Assembly (NCBI RefSeq): GCF_051521495.1
Contig: NZ_CP150355.1
Span: 2,604,001 to 2,668,000 of the forward strand
Length of the DNA: 64,000 nucleotides
Direction of reading: 5' to 3'
Source of the DNA: Sorangium sp051521495
GTDB taxonomy: Bacteria > Myxococcota_A > Polyangia > Polyangiales > Polyangiaceae
The first letter of the stretch is position 1; the number at the start of each line of letters is the position of its first letter. Made by a program: the position numbers and the translations under genes. Positions 28,030 to 43,410 of the stretch are shown here, piece by piece. The notes beneath the pieces were generated by a model, which saw only the letters and a list, made by a program, of their open reading frames with translations, was not told where the DNA came from and did not search any database.

Positions 28030-29031
28030 ATGGTGCGCATCGTATCTTGGAGGTGGATGGGCCGGGCGGTCGCGACGATCGCCCCGCTGGTCGCGCTCAC
28101 CGGCGGCAGCTGCGTCTTTTTCAGCTACGAGGACGTCGTCCCCAGCACAGGCGGAACGGGCGGAACGAACGGCAGCGCCGGTGGCACCGTGGAGCCTTGC
28201 GGGCAGGGGGGTGGCGGCTGCGGCGGGGCGCCCCCGGAGGGGTGCGATGGGCCGGGGAGCCATATCTCGACCTGCCTTGTCGATGATGGCTTGCTCGCGC
28301 GGTACTTCCTCGACGCGTACGACGCGGAGGGCAAGCTCGTCGACTCGGGACCGGAGCCGGCGCTCTCGCTCGACGTGGTGCCCGACGGAGACGAGCTCAC
28401 GCTGGAAGGCGAGGCGGGGCGCGTGGGCCTCCGCTGGTCGACCCTCGGCGGCAACGCGCGCGTGCAGGCCGCGGTTCCGTCCACCGCCACGCCCCCGAGC
28501 AAGCTCCTCGTCTCGAAGGCGGCGCTCACGCTCGAGACCGTGGTGAGCGTGACGGACGCGGCGGTCGAGGGCGTGCCGTCTCGCATTCTGTACCTCGGGA
28601 CCGATACAGGAGAGTTCGGGAAGTACTCGCTGAGCGCGGGCGACCCCGACGGGATGGGAAACCGAGAGCTGCAGTTCCACATCTACGCCGACTCCAAGAC
28701 GCAGTTCGTGGGTCAGTGGTTCATTCCCCTCGAGGAGATAGAGCGGCCGTGCGTCCTGCACCTCGTGCTGAACGCCGCCGAGGGCGTCGTCGATCTCTAC
28801 GTGAACGGCGAGGTGCGAACGAACGCGATCCAGGAACGGCCGCCCGCCGACTATGTGTTCACGTGGGCGGAGCCGACGTGGTATCTCGTGCTCGGAAACA
28901 CGCGGAAGGCCGGGCGCTCCCTTCGCGGCTCGATCCAGTATGCAGCGGTGTACGGCAAGCCGTTGACCCCCGAGCAGGTGAAGGCCAACGCCGCGACGCT
29001 GGCGAAGAGCGACGATGGCCCCGGGATGTGA
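28030..29031 (+). CDS. Lipoprotein with LamG/concanavalin-like domain
   Basis: A 333-residue exported protein. The leader MGRAVATIAPLVALTGGSC has a Cys at a lipobox-like site. A short Gly-rich linker and a CGQGGGGCGG patch precede a jelly-roll domain of the LamG type (about 90-325): DGLLARYFLDAYDAEGKLVD, ALTLETVVSVTDAAVEG, RPCVLHLVLNAAEGVVDLYV-N-G, and LRGSIQYAAVYGKPLTPEQV, the usual last strand and helix. It is likely a carbohydrate or surface-binding protein. ATG 28030 has GAGAGGG nine bases upstream, and the gene begins 26 bp after the TPR protein, so it may belong to the same transcript. Confidence 0.85.
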   Translation: MVRIVSWRWMGRAVATIAPLVALTGGSCVFFSYEDVVPSTGGTGGTNGSAGGTVEPCGQGGGGCGGAPPEGCDGPGSHISTCLVDDGLLARYFLDAYDAEGKLVDSGPEPALSLDVVPDGDELTLEGEAGRVGLRWSTLGGNARVQAAVPSTATPPSKLLVSKAALTLETVVSVTDAAVEGVPSRILYLGTDTGEFGKYSLSAGDPDGMGNRELQFHIYADSKTQFVGQWFIPLEEIERPCVLHLVLNAAEGVVDLYVNGEVRTNAIQERPPADYVFTWAEPTWYLVLGNTRKAGRSLRGSIQYAAVYGKPLTPEQVKANAATLAKSDDGPGM

Positions 29032-29229
29032 CGAGGACGCCGCTCGACGCGTGCCATCGGCACGCCGACGAGCTGACGGGATTCGTGCGACATCCCCGTG
29101 CCCCTGCGCTCGCCAGCGCTGATCTACCCCCGGGTCACCGGCGAGGCCTCGTCGGCTCGCGCCCCCCCGGGCTCCGACAGCTCGCACCGGTTCGCCACCG
29201 CGAATTCTTCCTTGGGCGACGAGGTGGCC

Positions 29230-31704
29230 CTAATGAGATATATTGACGAAGACGTTCACGCTCCCGTCCTGCTGGACCGGGGTGGAGACGACGAGCACGT
29301 CCGGCCTCTGGTCGGCGTTCACGTCACCGATCGCGAGCGCCTTGGTGAAGACGCTTTGGTACACGAGCGCTGGGTCGAACGTGCCGTCGCCCTTGCTTCG
29401 AAACACGCCCACCGCCCCACCTCCGCCGAGCGCAAGGAAAATATCGGGCCGCGTATCGGAGTCGAAATCCGCCGTCGTGAGCGCTGTCTCAAGGGGGAAG
29501 TAGGCCGGCATGGTGATGGGCGCCGCGAACGTCCCCCGTCGCTGGCCGGGTAACACGCCGATGACGCTCGCGCTACCCACCGTCGCGAAAGCCATATCGA
29601 GCACGCCGTCGCCCGTGAAATCGGCGGGCGCGACGGTCCACGCGGAGTTGCCCACCGGGAGGCTCGTGGCCGCCCCGAACGTGCCGTCTCCGTTGCCGAG
29701 GAGGAGCCGAATATCATCGCTGTCGTAGTTCGCCGTCGCCAGATCCGTCTTCCCATCGTCATCGAAATCGCGCGCCGTCACATCCAGGATGTTCATCCCC
29801 GCGGGGTACGCGATCGGCGGCAGGAACCCGCCAGCCTTGTCATTGAGGAGCACTCGCACGTTGTCGAAGGTGGTCGCGGCGATGTCGACGGCGCCGTCTC
29901 CATTCATGTCGGCGAGCGCGATCTTCCTCCCGCCCTCGTAAAGCGCCACGGGGCCGAACGAGCCAGCGCCGTCGCCGAGGAGCACACCGACCTTTCCCGC
30001 CGCGATGGTGCCGAACACGACATCGAGATGCCCGTCGCTGTTCACGTCCGACGCGACGACCTGCTCCGGATCCACGCCGCCGGCAGGCATGGCCGTCGAC
30101 CTATCGAATGTGCCGTTCCCTTTTCCGACAAAGAACGAGAGCGACTGGCCGCCGTTATACGCAACGACCACGTCGGCCTTGCCGTCTTCATTCCAATCGC
30201 CGAGCGCCGCGCCCCTCGCGCCCTTGCCCCCGAGGAGCGCCGGAGCTGCGTGGAACGTCCCATCTCCGCGACCCCGCGCGACCACGAGGCTGCTCATCGA
30301 CATGACGAGATCCGCGTTGCCGTCCCCGTCGATATCTCCCGACCGGACGCGCGAGCCACGGTCTCCCGTAAAATAGGTCACCCGCGGCTCGAGCCCCCCG
30401 AGTCCGTCTCCCCGAAAAACGCTGAGGATCGAGTCGTCCACGCTCTCTACCGCGATGTCTTGTTTTCCGTCGCGATCCCAGTCGCCGATGGCGACGCCGC
30501 TCGGCGCGAGGCCGGCCGCGATGCGCCTGGTCGTCGAGAGCGCGCCCGACGGGCTACCCATCAAGAGGGTCATTCCCTTCGTATCGACGGCCGCGATATC
30601 GGGGTTGCCGTCGGCATCGACGTCGCCTACCGCCAGATCCGCCGCGCTGCCGACCGGCACGCCGTCCTGCGCGGAGATCGTGGTTTTCGTCACGGGGCCG
30701 AACGTGCCACCGGCCTGGCCGAAGCGCACGGTGACGACCGGTGTGGAGAGCTCCGTGTCATAGCCGACGATGTCGCGCACACCGTCGCTATCGAGGTCGG
30801 CCAGCGTGATGGAGCGACAATTCGTGGTTCCGGCGAACGTGCTCGACCTCGTGAACGCGCCCGTGCCATCCCCAGCGAGGATCGCGATGATGTTGCCATT
30901 GGTGCTCGCCACGATGTCGAGCTTCCCATCACCGTTCACGTCCGCGAGGACGGGCGAGACGTAGTCCGCTCCCGGGCTCGAAATCGGGGCCTGGAACGTG
31001 CCGTCGCCGTTGCCGAGCAGGACGCGGACGCCGCCGCCGACGCTCAGGAGCGTGACCACCAGATCCTGTTTCATGTCGCCGTTCACGTCGCCCACGGCGA
31101 CGTCATGCGCACCATTCACGACGTGCTCGGTCGAAGGAAGAAACCCACCCTTGCCGTCGGCGAGGAGCACCGCGACTCGATTCGCGCTGCGTAGCGCCAT
31201 CGCGCCGTCGACCAGCCCATCGCCATTGAGGTCCGCGAGCGCGAACGGGGTGCCGTAATAGCTAGAGCCAGTCGGATAAAACCGGACGACATCAAAATCG
31301 ATCGTCTCCGCAGCCTGGGGCGCGCCCCCGCCTGCGCCGCCTGCGCCACCTTGGCCGCCGCTCCCGCCCGTGCCGCCGCTCCCGCCCGTACCGCCCGCGC
31401 CGCCGACGCCGCCTGCGCCGCCGCTCCCGCCCGTACCGCCGACGCCGCCGACGCCGCCTGCGCCGCCGCTCCCGCCCGTGCCGCCGACGCCGCCTGCGCC
31501 GCCGCTCCCGCCCGTGCCGCCGACGCCGCCTGCGCCGCCGCTCCCGCCCGTGCTGCTGACGTCGCCCACGCCGCCCGCGCCACCTTGGCCGCCGAGCCCA
31601 CCGGCGCCGCCCTCACCGACGGGGTGATCGGATGGAGCGTTCCCACACGCATAGCTGCAGGAAATGACGAACGCCGATGCCAGAACGCCGCGATGTGTAC
31701 GCAT
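29230..31704 (-). CDS. Lipoprotein with 14 FG-GAP/VCBS repeats
   Basis: An 824-residue surface lipoprotein. The ATG at 31704 is preferred over an in-frame TTG upstream because AAGGTGAT sits correctly before it. The leader VLASAFVISCSYAC is followed by a Gly-rich linker (about 30-135) coded by roughly 36-bp tandem repeats of the GGSGGAGGVGGTGG kind. The rest is a run of FG-GAP/integrin-alpha-like repeats with Ca-binding DxNxDG loops. I count fourteen such loops (e.g. ADLNGDGLVDG, GDVDADGNPDI, ADFDSDTRPDI, GDVNADQRPDV), enough for two seven-bladed propellers. Convergent with the LamG gene. Ligand unknown. Confidence 0.93.
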   Translation of the reverse strand: MRTHRGVLASAFVISCSYACGNAPSDHPVGEGGAGGLGGQGGAGGVGDVSSTGGSGGAGGVGGTGGSGGAGGVGGTGGSGGAGGVGGVGGTGGSGGAGGVGGAGGTGGSGGTGGSGGQGGAGGAGGGAPQAAETIDFDVVRFYPTGSSYYGTPFALADLNGDGLVDGAMALRSANRVAVLLADGKGGFLPSTEHVVNGAHDVAVGDVNGDMKQDLVVTLLSVGGGVRVLLGNGDGTFQAPISSPGADYVSPVLADVNGDGKLDIVASTNGNIIAILAGDGTGAFTRSSTFAGTTNCRSITLADLDSDGVRDIVGYDTELSTPVVTVRFGQAGGTFGPVTKTTISAQDGVPVGSAADLAVGDVDADGNPDIAAVDTKGMTLLMGSPSGALSTTRRIAAGLAPSGVAIGDWDRDGKQDIAVESVDDSILSVFRGDGLGGLEPRVTYFTGDRGSRVRSGDIDGDGNADLVMSMSSLVVARGRGDGTFHAAPALLGGKGARGAALGDWNEDGKADVVVAYNGGQSLSFFVGKGNGTFDRSTAMPAGGVDPEQVVASDVNSDGHLDVVFGTIAAGKVGVLLGDGAGSFGPVALYEGGRKIALADMNGDGAVDIAATTFDNVRVLLNDKAGGFLPPIAYPAGMNILDVTARDFDDDGKTDLATANYDSDDIRLLLGNGDGTFGAATSLPVGNSAWTVAPADFTGDGVLDMAFATVGSASVIGVLPGQRRGTFAAPITMPAYFPLETALTTADFDSDTRPDIFLALGGGGAVGVFRSKGDGTFDPALVYQSVFTKALAIGDVNADQRPDVLVVSTPVQQDGSVNVFVNISH

Positions 31705-31782
31705 TGGGATATCACCTTGCAACGAGCCGCGGTTGGGAGGATAGTTCGCACAAAGCTATTTCGATTTGTCAAGATCCAGTTC

Positions 31783-32460
31783 ATGAGCCTCACCGACGTC
31801 ATGCGGGACCTCGCCGCGCTGGGCAACGACAAGATGCGCGAGGCCAATGCCCGCGCCGGAGACGCCCACGGCGTGAACCTCACCCAGCTCCGCGCGCTCG
31901 CGAAGCAGCTGAAGACGGACCACGCGCTGGCCGGCGAGCTGTGGCGCACCGGGGACCCCGACGCCCGCCTCCTGGCGACGCTCGTCTTCAAGCCGAAGGC
32001 CTTCTCGGCGGATGAGCTGGACGCGATGGTCCGGGAGATCGGCTACCCCAAGCTGCTCGACTGGTTCATCGTCAACGTGGTGAAGGCGACGCGCCACGTC
32101 GAGGAACTGCGTGTCCGCTGGAAGGACGCCGCGAGCGAGCTGGTCGGGCGCGCTGGCTGGAGCCTGACGACGGACCGCGTCGTGAAGAGCCCGGCCGGCC
32201 TCGATCTCGCCGCGCTGCTCGACCAGATCGAGGCGGAGATGAAGACGGCGCCAGGCCCGAAGCAGTGGTCGATGAACCACTGCCTCGCCGAGATCGGTAT
32301 CCGCAACCCCGGGTTGCGCGCCCGCGCTGTGGCCATCGGCGAGCGGCTCGAGGTGCTCAAGGACTACCCGGCGTCGCCGGGCTGTACGCCGCCATTCGCG
32401 CCGGTATGGATCGCGGAGATGGTGCGGCGGCAGAAGGCGGAGAAGACGCGGGGCAAGTGA
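31783..32460 (+). CDS. AlkD-like HEAT-repeat DNA alkylation repair protein
   Basis: A 225-residue all-helical cytosolic protein of the AlkC/AlkD-like family, DNA glycosylases that remove alkylated bases through HEAT-like repeats. Visible hallmarks are GVNLTQLRALAKQLKTDHAL, LWRTGDPDARLLATLVF, DELDAMVREIGYPKLLDWFI, WSLTTDRVV and KQWSMNHCLAEIGI, in family order. ATG 31783 follows an AT-richer 78-bp divergent region (31705-31782) shared with the FG-GAP gene, where both promoters must lie. Length normal. Catalytic-residue conservation was not checked against a structure, so substrate range is open. Confidence 0.88.
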   Translation: MSLTDVMRDLAALGNDKMREANARAGDAHGVNLTQLRALAKQLKTDHALAGELWRTGDPDARLLATLVFKPKAFSADELDAMVREIGYPKLLDWFIVNVVKATRHVEELRVRWKDAASELVGRAGWSLTTDRVVKSPAGLDLAALLDQIEAEMKTAPGPKQWSMNHCLAEIGIRNPGLRARAVAIGERLEVLKDYPASPGCTPPFAPVWIAEMVRRQKAEKTRGK

Positions 32461-32642
32461 GGGGGCCGGCTCGCGCCGCTCCGACGTCGTCCGGCGACGC
32501 ATCCACCCCAACACGACGTCACGCGGCGCAGGATCGAGCCCTTCCACGTGGCCGAGACTGAGCCGCGCCTCGACCTGCGCAGGCGGCGGCGGCATGTGGC
32601 CATCTCAACGAACTGAGCCAGGCGCTCGGCCCCGAACGGAGT

Positions 32643-32679
32643 GAGTGAGCGCTCACTCTTGACGAGTGAGCGCTCACTC
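32643..32679. promoter_or_regulatory. Double palindromic operator of the TetR regulator
   Basis: Two identical perfect 16-bp palindromes GAGTGAGCGCTCACTC (32643-32658 and 32664-32679), 21 bp centre to centre. They flank TTGACG (32659-32664), a consensus -35 box whose last base is the first base of the second palindrome. A weak TACAGG could serve as -10. The ATG of the TetR gene is 15 bases beyond the second site. A bound regulator would cover the promoter, so autorepression of the regulator and exporter operon is likely. Confidence 0.88.
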
Positions 32680-32694
32680 CGGTACAGGAGACGC

Positions 32695-33306
32695 ATGGCA
32701 CCACCAAGCCGGCGAGCTGCGCCGCTGCCCCCGGAGGAGCGTCGCGCGAGCATCATCGCGGCGACGATCCCGCTGCTTCGCTTGTACGGCCGCAACGTGA
32801 CGACGGCGCAGATCGCGATGGCTGCCGGCACCGCGGAGGGGACGCTGTTCCGCGTGTTCCCCGATAAGGAGTCGCTGATCCAGGCCGCGATCGCGACCCT
32901 GTTCGATCCGACGCCGACGCTGCGAGAGCTGGAGCGCATCGATTTGACGACGCCGCTGCGCGAGCGCTTGATCCAGGCGGTCGAGGTCCTGCAGCGCCGC
33001 GTCGAGGGCATCTGGCAGCTCATATCGATGCTCGGCATGACGATGCCGCCCATGCGCTCCGAGTCCGAGCGCGCTCAGATGCCGCGCCAAGACGAGCAGC
33101 TGTACGAGCTGCTCGAGCGCCTGTTCGAGGCGTCGCGCGACGAGCTGCGCTGCGATCCGGCGTATGCAGCGCGGCTGCTGCGCATCATGTCGTTCGCTGG
33201 CACGCACCCGCGGATCACCGACGGCATGCCCCTGACCGCCGCGGAGGTCGTGACGATCCTGCTCGACGGCATCCGCCGCCGCTCCGAAGAGGAGGAGTCT
33301 TGCTGA
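32695..33306 (+). CDS. TetR-family transcriptional regulator
   Basis: A 203-residue repressor. The N-terminal HTH (about 15-65) reads RRASIIAATIPLLRLYGRNV-TTAQIAMAAGTAEGTLFRVFPDKESLI, the TetR signature with Phe-Arg-x-Phe-x-(D/S)-Lys. The C-terminal ligand and dimerisation domain is family-variable. The start is ATG 32695, with CAGGAG five bases before it; the upstream in-frame Met at 32641 would place coding sequence across the operator palindromes and is rejected. The stop overlaps the TTG start of the first exporter gene, so regulator and exporter are translationally coupled. It probably senses a compound exported by the ABC pair. Confidence 0.96.
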   Translation: MAPPSRRAAPLPPEERRASIIAATIPLLRLYGRNVTTAQIAMAAGTAEGTLFRVFPDKESLIQAAIATLFDPTPTLRELERIDLTTPLRERLIQAVEVLQRRVEGIWQLISMLGMTMPPMRSESERAQMPRQDEQLYELLERLFEASRDELRCDPAYAARLLRIMSFAGTHPRITDGMPLTAAEVVTILLDGIRRRSEEEESC

Positions 33307-35033
33307 GGCAGTTATTGCGCCGTTTCTTGCGCCCGCAGGCGCGCTTGATCGCGATCGTCGTCGCGCTCCAGCTCGTGGCGACGCTCGCTTCGCTGTACCT
33401 GCCGAGCCTGAACGCCGACATCATCGATCAGGGCATCGCGCTCGGCGACACGTCGCGGATCCTGAAGCTCGGCGCGATCATGCTCGCGATCACCGGCGTC
33501 CAGATCGTGTGCTCGGTCGCCGCGAACTACGCCGGCGCGCGCGCCGCGATGAGCTTCGGCCGCGACCTGCGCGCGGCCGTGTTCCACCGCGTCGGCGAGT
33601 TCTCCGCGCGCGAGCTGTCGCGGTTCGGGGCGCCGTCGCTCATCACGCGCACGACCAACGACGTCCAGCAGGTGCAGATGGTCGTGATGATGGGCTGTAC
33701 GATGCTCGTCCTCTCGCCGATCATGTGCGTCGGCGGCATCGTGATGGCGCTGCGCGAGGACAGGTCGCTCGCCTGGCTGCTCGCGATCGCGGTGCCGCTG
33801 CTCTCGGGCGCCGTCGTCGCGATCATGTCGCGGATGATGCCGCTGTTCCGGCGGATGCAGCCCCTCATCGACACGGTGAACCGCGTGCTGCGCGAGCAGA
33901 TCACCGGCGTGCGCGTGATCCGCGCCTTCGTGCGCGAGCGCGCCGAGGCGGCGCGCTTCGATCGCGCGAACGGCGACCTCACCGAGACCGCGCTGCGCGT
34001 CGGGCGCCTGCAAGCGATGATGTTCCCGACAGTGATGTTCGTGTTCAACGCTTCGAGCGTCGCCGTCCTGTGGTTCGGCGCGCACCGGATCGCGGACGGC
34101 AAGCTCGCGATCGGCTCGATGACGGCGTTCCTCTCCTACCTGATGCAGATCCTGATGGCCGTGATGATGGCGACGTTCATCGCCGTCATGCTGCCGCGCG
34201 CGGCCGCGTGCGCGGAGCGCATCGTCGAGGTGCTGGACACCGAGCCGTCCGTGAGCGGTCCCGACCAGCCCGTGACGCTCGTCGAGCCGACCGGCGTCGT
34301 CGAGCTGCGAGACGTCGAGTACCGCTATCCGGGCGCGGAGCTGCCCGTCCTGCGCGGCATCTCGTTCGTCGCGCGCCCCGGGCAGGTCACCGCGATCATC
34401 GGCAGCACCGGCTCGGGCAAGACCACGCTGCTCGACCTGATCGCGCGGCTCATCGATCCGACGAAGGGCGAGGTCCGGCTCGACGGCGTCGACGCGCGGA
34501 TGCTCGCCCTCGAGGCGGTGTGGTCGTGCATCGGGCTCGTGCCGCAGCGGCCCTTCCTGTTCTCCGGGACGGTGGCCTCGAACCTGCGCTACGGCGACCC
34601 CATCGCGACCGACGAAGAGCTCTGGGCAGCGCTCGCCGCCGCCCAAGCGCGCGACTTCGTCGAGGCGATGCCGCGAAAGCTCGAAACGCCGATCGGGCAG
34701 GGCGGCACGAACGTCTCCGGCGGCCAGCGACAGCGGCTGTCGATCGCCCGCGCCCTGCTGCGCCGGCCGCGCGTGTTCCTGTTCGACGACGCCTTCTCCG
34801 CGCTCGACGTCGCGACCGAGGCCCGGCTGCGGGCGGCGCTCGCCGAGCGCACGCGCGCTGCCACGGTGATCGTCGTCGCGCAGCGCGTGTCGAGCATCGT
34901 CGACGCCGACCAGATCCTCGTGCTCGACAACGGCGAGATCGTCGGCAAGGGCAAGCATGGCGAGCTGCTCGCGTCGTGCCCGACGTACGCGGAGATCGTG
35001 GCCTCGCAGCGCGACGCGGCGGTGGCCGCATGA
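33300..35033 (+). CDS. ABC exporter half-transporter with degenerate nucleotide site
   Basis: A 577-residue type IV (MDR-like) half-exporter. A six-helix membrane domain (about 15-310, with the RTTNDVQQVQ motif) is followed by a nucleotide-binding domain (335-570). The NBD has Walker A GSTGSGKTTLLD, Q-loop LVPQRPFLF, signature VSGGQRQRLSIARAL, and Walker B VFLFDDAFSALD. The residue after the Walker B Asp is Asp, not the catalytic Glu, and the His switch is replaced (VVAQRVSSI). Both changes mark the inactive-side partner of a heterodimer. It starts at TTG 33300 after GAGGAGGAG, overlapping the TetR stop, and its own stop overlaps the ATG of the second subunit. Confidence 0.95.
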   Translation: MLRQLLRRFLRPQARLIAIVVALQLVATLASLYLPSLNADIIDQGIALGDTSRILKLGAIMLAITGVQIVCSVAANYAGARAAMSFGRDLRAAVFHRVGEFSARELSRFGAPSLITRTTNDVQQVQMVVMMGCTMLVLSPIMCVGGIVMALREDRSLAWLLAIAVPLLSGAVVAIMSRMMPLFRRMQPLIDTVNRVLREQITGVRVIRAFVRERAEAARFDRANGDLTETALRVGRLQAMMFPTVMFVFNASSVAVLWFGAHRIADGKLAIGSMTAFLSYLMQILMAVMMATFIAVMLPRAAACAERIVEVLDTEPSVSGPDQPVTLVEPTGVVELRDVEYRYPGAELPVLRGISFVARPGQVTAIIGSTGSGKTTLLDLIARLIDPTKGEVRLDGVDARMLALEAVWSCIGLVPQRPFLFSGTVASNLRYGDPIATDEELWAALAAAQARDFVEAMPRKLETPIGQGGTNVSGGQRQRLSIARALLRRPRVFLFDDAFSALDVATEARLRAALAERTRAATVIVVAQRVSSIVDADQILVLDNGEIVGKGKHGELLASCPTYAEIVASQRDAAVAA

Positions 35034-37021
35034 GCGCGCGTCGTGCCGGTCCCCCGCCCGCCGCCCCCGAGGGGGCGCGCTCCCCGATGCCGCAGCGCGG
35101 CCCCTTCGGCATGGGGGCCGCGCCGCCGCAGAAGGCGAAGCAGTTCGCGCCTTCCGCGCGGCGCCTCCTCGGCCGCCTCGCCCCCGAGCGCGCGCGTCTC
35201 GCGGTCGTCATCGCGTGCTCGCTGAGCAGCGTGGGCCTCGGCCTGACCGGTCCGAAGCTGCTCGGCCGCGCGACGGACATCATCTTCTCCGGCGTGATCG
35301 GCGCTCGCCTCCCGGCGGGCGCCACGAAGGCCGAGGCCGTCGCGGAGCTCCAGCGCTCCGGCCAGGCGCGGCTCGCCGAGCTCGTGGGCCACATGGACGT
35401 CGTTCCCGGCCGCGGCATCCAGCTCCGCGAGCTCGCCGAGCTGCTCCTGTTCGTGATGGCGCTCTACGTCGGCGCGTCCCTGTTCGCCTGGCTACAGGGC
35501 TACCTGCTCAACGAGGTCGTGCAGCGCACCGTGCGGCAGCTCCGCACCGAGGCGCAGGACAAGCTCGCCCGCTTGCCGCTCGCCTACTTCGACGGCCGCC
35601 CGCACGGCGAGCTCTTGAGCCGCGTCACGAACGACGTCGACAACATCGCGCAGGGCCTCCAGCAGACGCTGACGCAGAGCATGAACGGCGCGCTGACGCT
35701 CATCGGCATCGTCGTCATGCTCGTCGTGATCTCGCCGGTGCTCGCGGTGATCACGCTCTTCACCGTGCCGCTCTCGGTGCTCACGACCGCTGCGGTCGCG
35801 AGGCGCGCGCAGGCGAAATTCGTCGCGCAGTGGGCGCAGGTGGGCGTGCTCAACGGCCAGATCGAGGAGGCGTTCACCGGCCACTCGCTCGTCAACGTGC
35901 TCGGGCGACGCCGCGACGTCGAGGCGCGCTTCCAGTCCACGAACCAGGAGCTGTTCGAGACCAGCTTCCGCGCGCAGTTCATGTCCAGCATCATCATGCC
36001 GGCGGTCAATTTCGTCGGGAACCTGACCTACGTCGCGATCGCCGTCATCGGCGGCCTGCGCGTCGCGTCGGGCGCGATGCTGCTCGGCAGCGTGCAAGCG
36101 TTCATCCAGTACTCGCGCCAGTTCTCTCAGCAGCTCGGCCAGCTCGCGTCCGTCGCGAATGTCCTGCAATCGGGCGTCGCCTCCGCAGAGCGGGTGTTCG
36201 AGCTGCTCGACGAACAGGCCCAGTCGCCCGACGCCACCCCGCCCGCGGCCCTGCCGAAGGTGAGCGGCGAGGTCAGGTTCGAGCACGTCACGTTCCGCTA
36301 CAAGCCCGACGAGCCGCTGATCGACGACCTCGACCTCACGATCATGCCAGGCCAGACGGTCGCGATCGTCGGCCCGACCGGCGCCGGCAAGACCACGCTC
36401 GTGAACCTCTTGATGCGGTTTTACGAGCTCGACGGCGGCCGGATCCTGATCGACGGCGCCGACATCGCGCGCCTGCCTCGCCACGAGCTGCGCGCGAAGC
36501 TCGGTATCGTGCTGCAGGATACATGGCTGTTCTCGGGCACGATCCGCGACAACATCGCGTTCGGCAACGCGGCCGCGACCGAGGCCGACATCCACGAGGC
36601 GGCGCGCGCGGCGCACGTCGACCGCTTCGTGCGCGCCCTGCCCGCCGGTTACGATACGGTCATCGACGAGGAGTCGGGCAACCTGAGCGCCGGCGAGAAG
36701 CAGCTCATCACGATCGCGCGCGCGTTCCTCGCGAACCCGGCGATCCTGATCCTCGACGAGGCGACCTCCTCGGTCGACACCCGGACCGAGGTGCTCGTCC
36801 AGCGCGCGATGGCCGCCCTGCGCGCCCAGCGCACGAGCTTCGTCATCGCGCATCGCCTCTCGACGATCCGCGACGCCGACATGCTCCTCGTGATGAACGC
36901 AGGCCGCATCGTCGAGCGCGGCACGCACGCGGAGCTCCTCGCCGCTGGTGGCGCCTACCACGCGCTGTACCAGACCCAGCTCGCCGGCAACGGCGGAAGC
37001 GGCGCCAAGCTCGAGGGCTAG
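35030..37021 (+). CDS. ABC exporter half-transporter, catalytic subunit
   Basis: A 663-residue partner of the preceding subunit. A long Pro/Ala-rich N-terminus (1-40) is followed by the membrane domain (about 45-405). This includes an extracellular-type insertion between the first two helices (about 90-135) and SRVTNDVDNIAQ. The NBD (about 420-655) has Walker A GPTGAGKTTLVN, Q-loop VLQDTWLFSG, signature LSAGEKQLITIARAF, Walker B AILILDEATSSVD with the catalytic Glu, and the His switch VIAHRLSTI. This side is fully canonical. ATGA overlap with the upstream stop shows equimolar coupled synthesis. Together they likely export a hydrophobic drug, lipid or peptide under TetR control. Confidence 0.96.
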   Translation: MSARRAGPPPAAPEGARSPMPQRGPFGMGAAPPQKAKQFAPSARRLLGRLAPERARLAVVIACSLSSVGLGLTGPKLLGRATDIIFSGVIGARLPAGATKAEAVAELQRSGQARLAELVGHMDVVPGRGIQLRELAELLLFVMALYVGASLFAWLQGYLLNEVVQRTVRQLRTEAQDKLARLPLAYFDGRPHGELLSRVTNDVDNIAQGLQQTLTQSMNGALTLIGIVVMLVVISPVLAVITLFTVPLSVLTTAAVARRAQAKFVAQWAQVGVLNGQIEEAFTGHSLVNVLGRRRDVEARFQSTNQELFETSFRAQFMSSIIMPAVNFVGNLTYVAIAVIGGLRVASGAMLLGSVQAFIQYSRQFSQQLGQLASVANVLQSGVASAERVFELLDEQAQSPDATPPAALPKVSGEVRFEHVTFRYKPDEPLIDDLDLTIMPGQTVAIVGPTGAGKTTLVNLLMRFYELDGGRILIDGADIARLPRHELRAKLGIVLQDTWLFSGTIRDNIAFGNAAATEADIHEAARAAHVDRFVRALPAGYDTVIDEESGNLSAGEKQLITIARAFLANPAILILDEATSSVDTRTEVLVQRAMAALRAQRTSFVIAHRLSTIRDADMLLVMNAGRIVERGTHAELLAAGGAYHALYQTQLAGNGGSGAKLEG

Positions 37022-37057
37022 AGAGGGGGTCCTCCTGTTGGAGCGCGTCGGAGCTCG

Positions 37058-43018
<5,961 letters not shown>

Positions 43019-43410
43019 CCCCGAACCCCTCCCGTGGATCTGCACCGCAGCACGTCAACAGCGTGTGCACTAAACTAGCCTGTGCTGGGCAACGCAAGTC
43101 AATGCAATTTTGAACGATGCCTCGCGACTGCCACATTTGCACACTCTGCACACGTGCGCGAGCACACCCGCATGCGCCGTTTCCAGATCATGGCCTGCGG
43201 TGCGCAAAGCCGTACACGTTGGCACACGTACAGTTCGATCTGCCCTAGCATTATCGACGTGAAGCAAGTTATAGACACGTCGTGTGAGCAGGTCGCAGGG
43301 ATCGTCGGAGCCGCGCTCCCGGGAGCGACGTTGCATGCTTGGCCGTTTGCAGTGCCCTTTGCAGTCGTCGCGCCTCTTGACAGCGTTCACGCCGCGTTTT
43401 CAGGTGCTGG
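43019..43410. promoter_or_regulatory. AT-richer divergent control region
   Basis: 392 bases between two divergent signalling genes, noticeably richer in A/T than the surroundings. CACACGT/ACACGT-type motifs recur at about 43150-43240, e.g. GTACACGTTGGCACACGTAC, a near-palindrome, and paired TTTGCA(A/G)TG-like motifs occur at about 43345-43365. No gene is apparent. It must carry both promoters. Confidence 0.5.

Noticed and set aside
32641..32694. Upstream Met start for the TetR gene
   Set aside because: Would translate the operator palindromes (SERSLLTSERSL); ATG 32695 has the ribosome site and fits family length.
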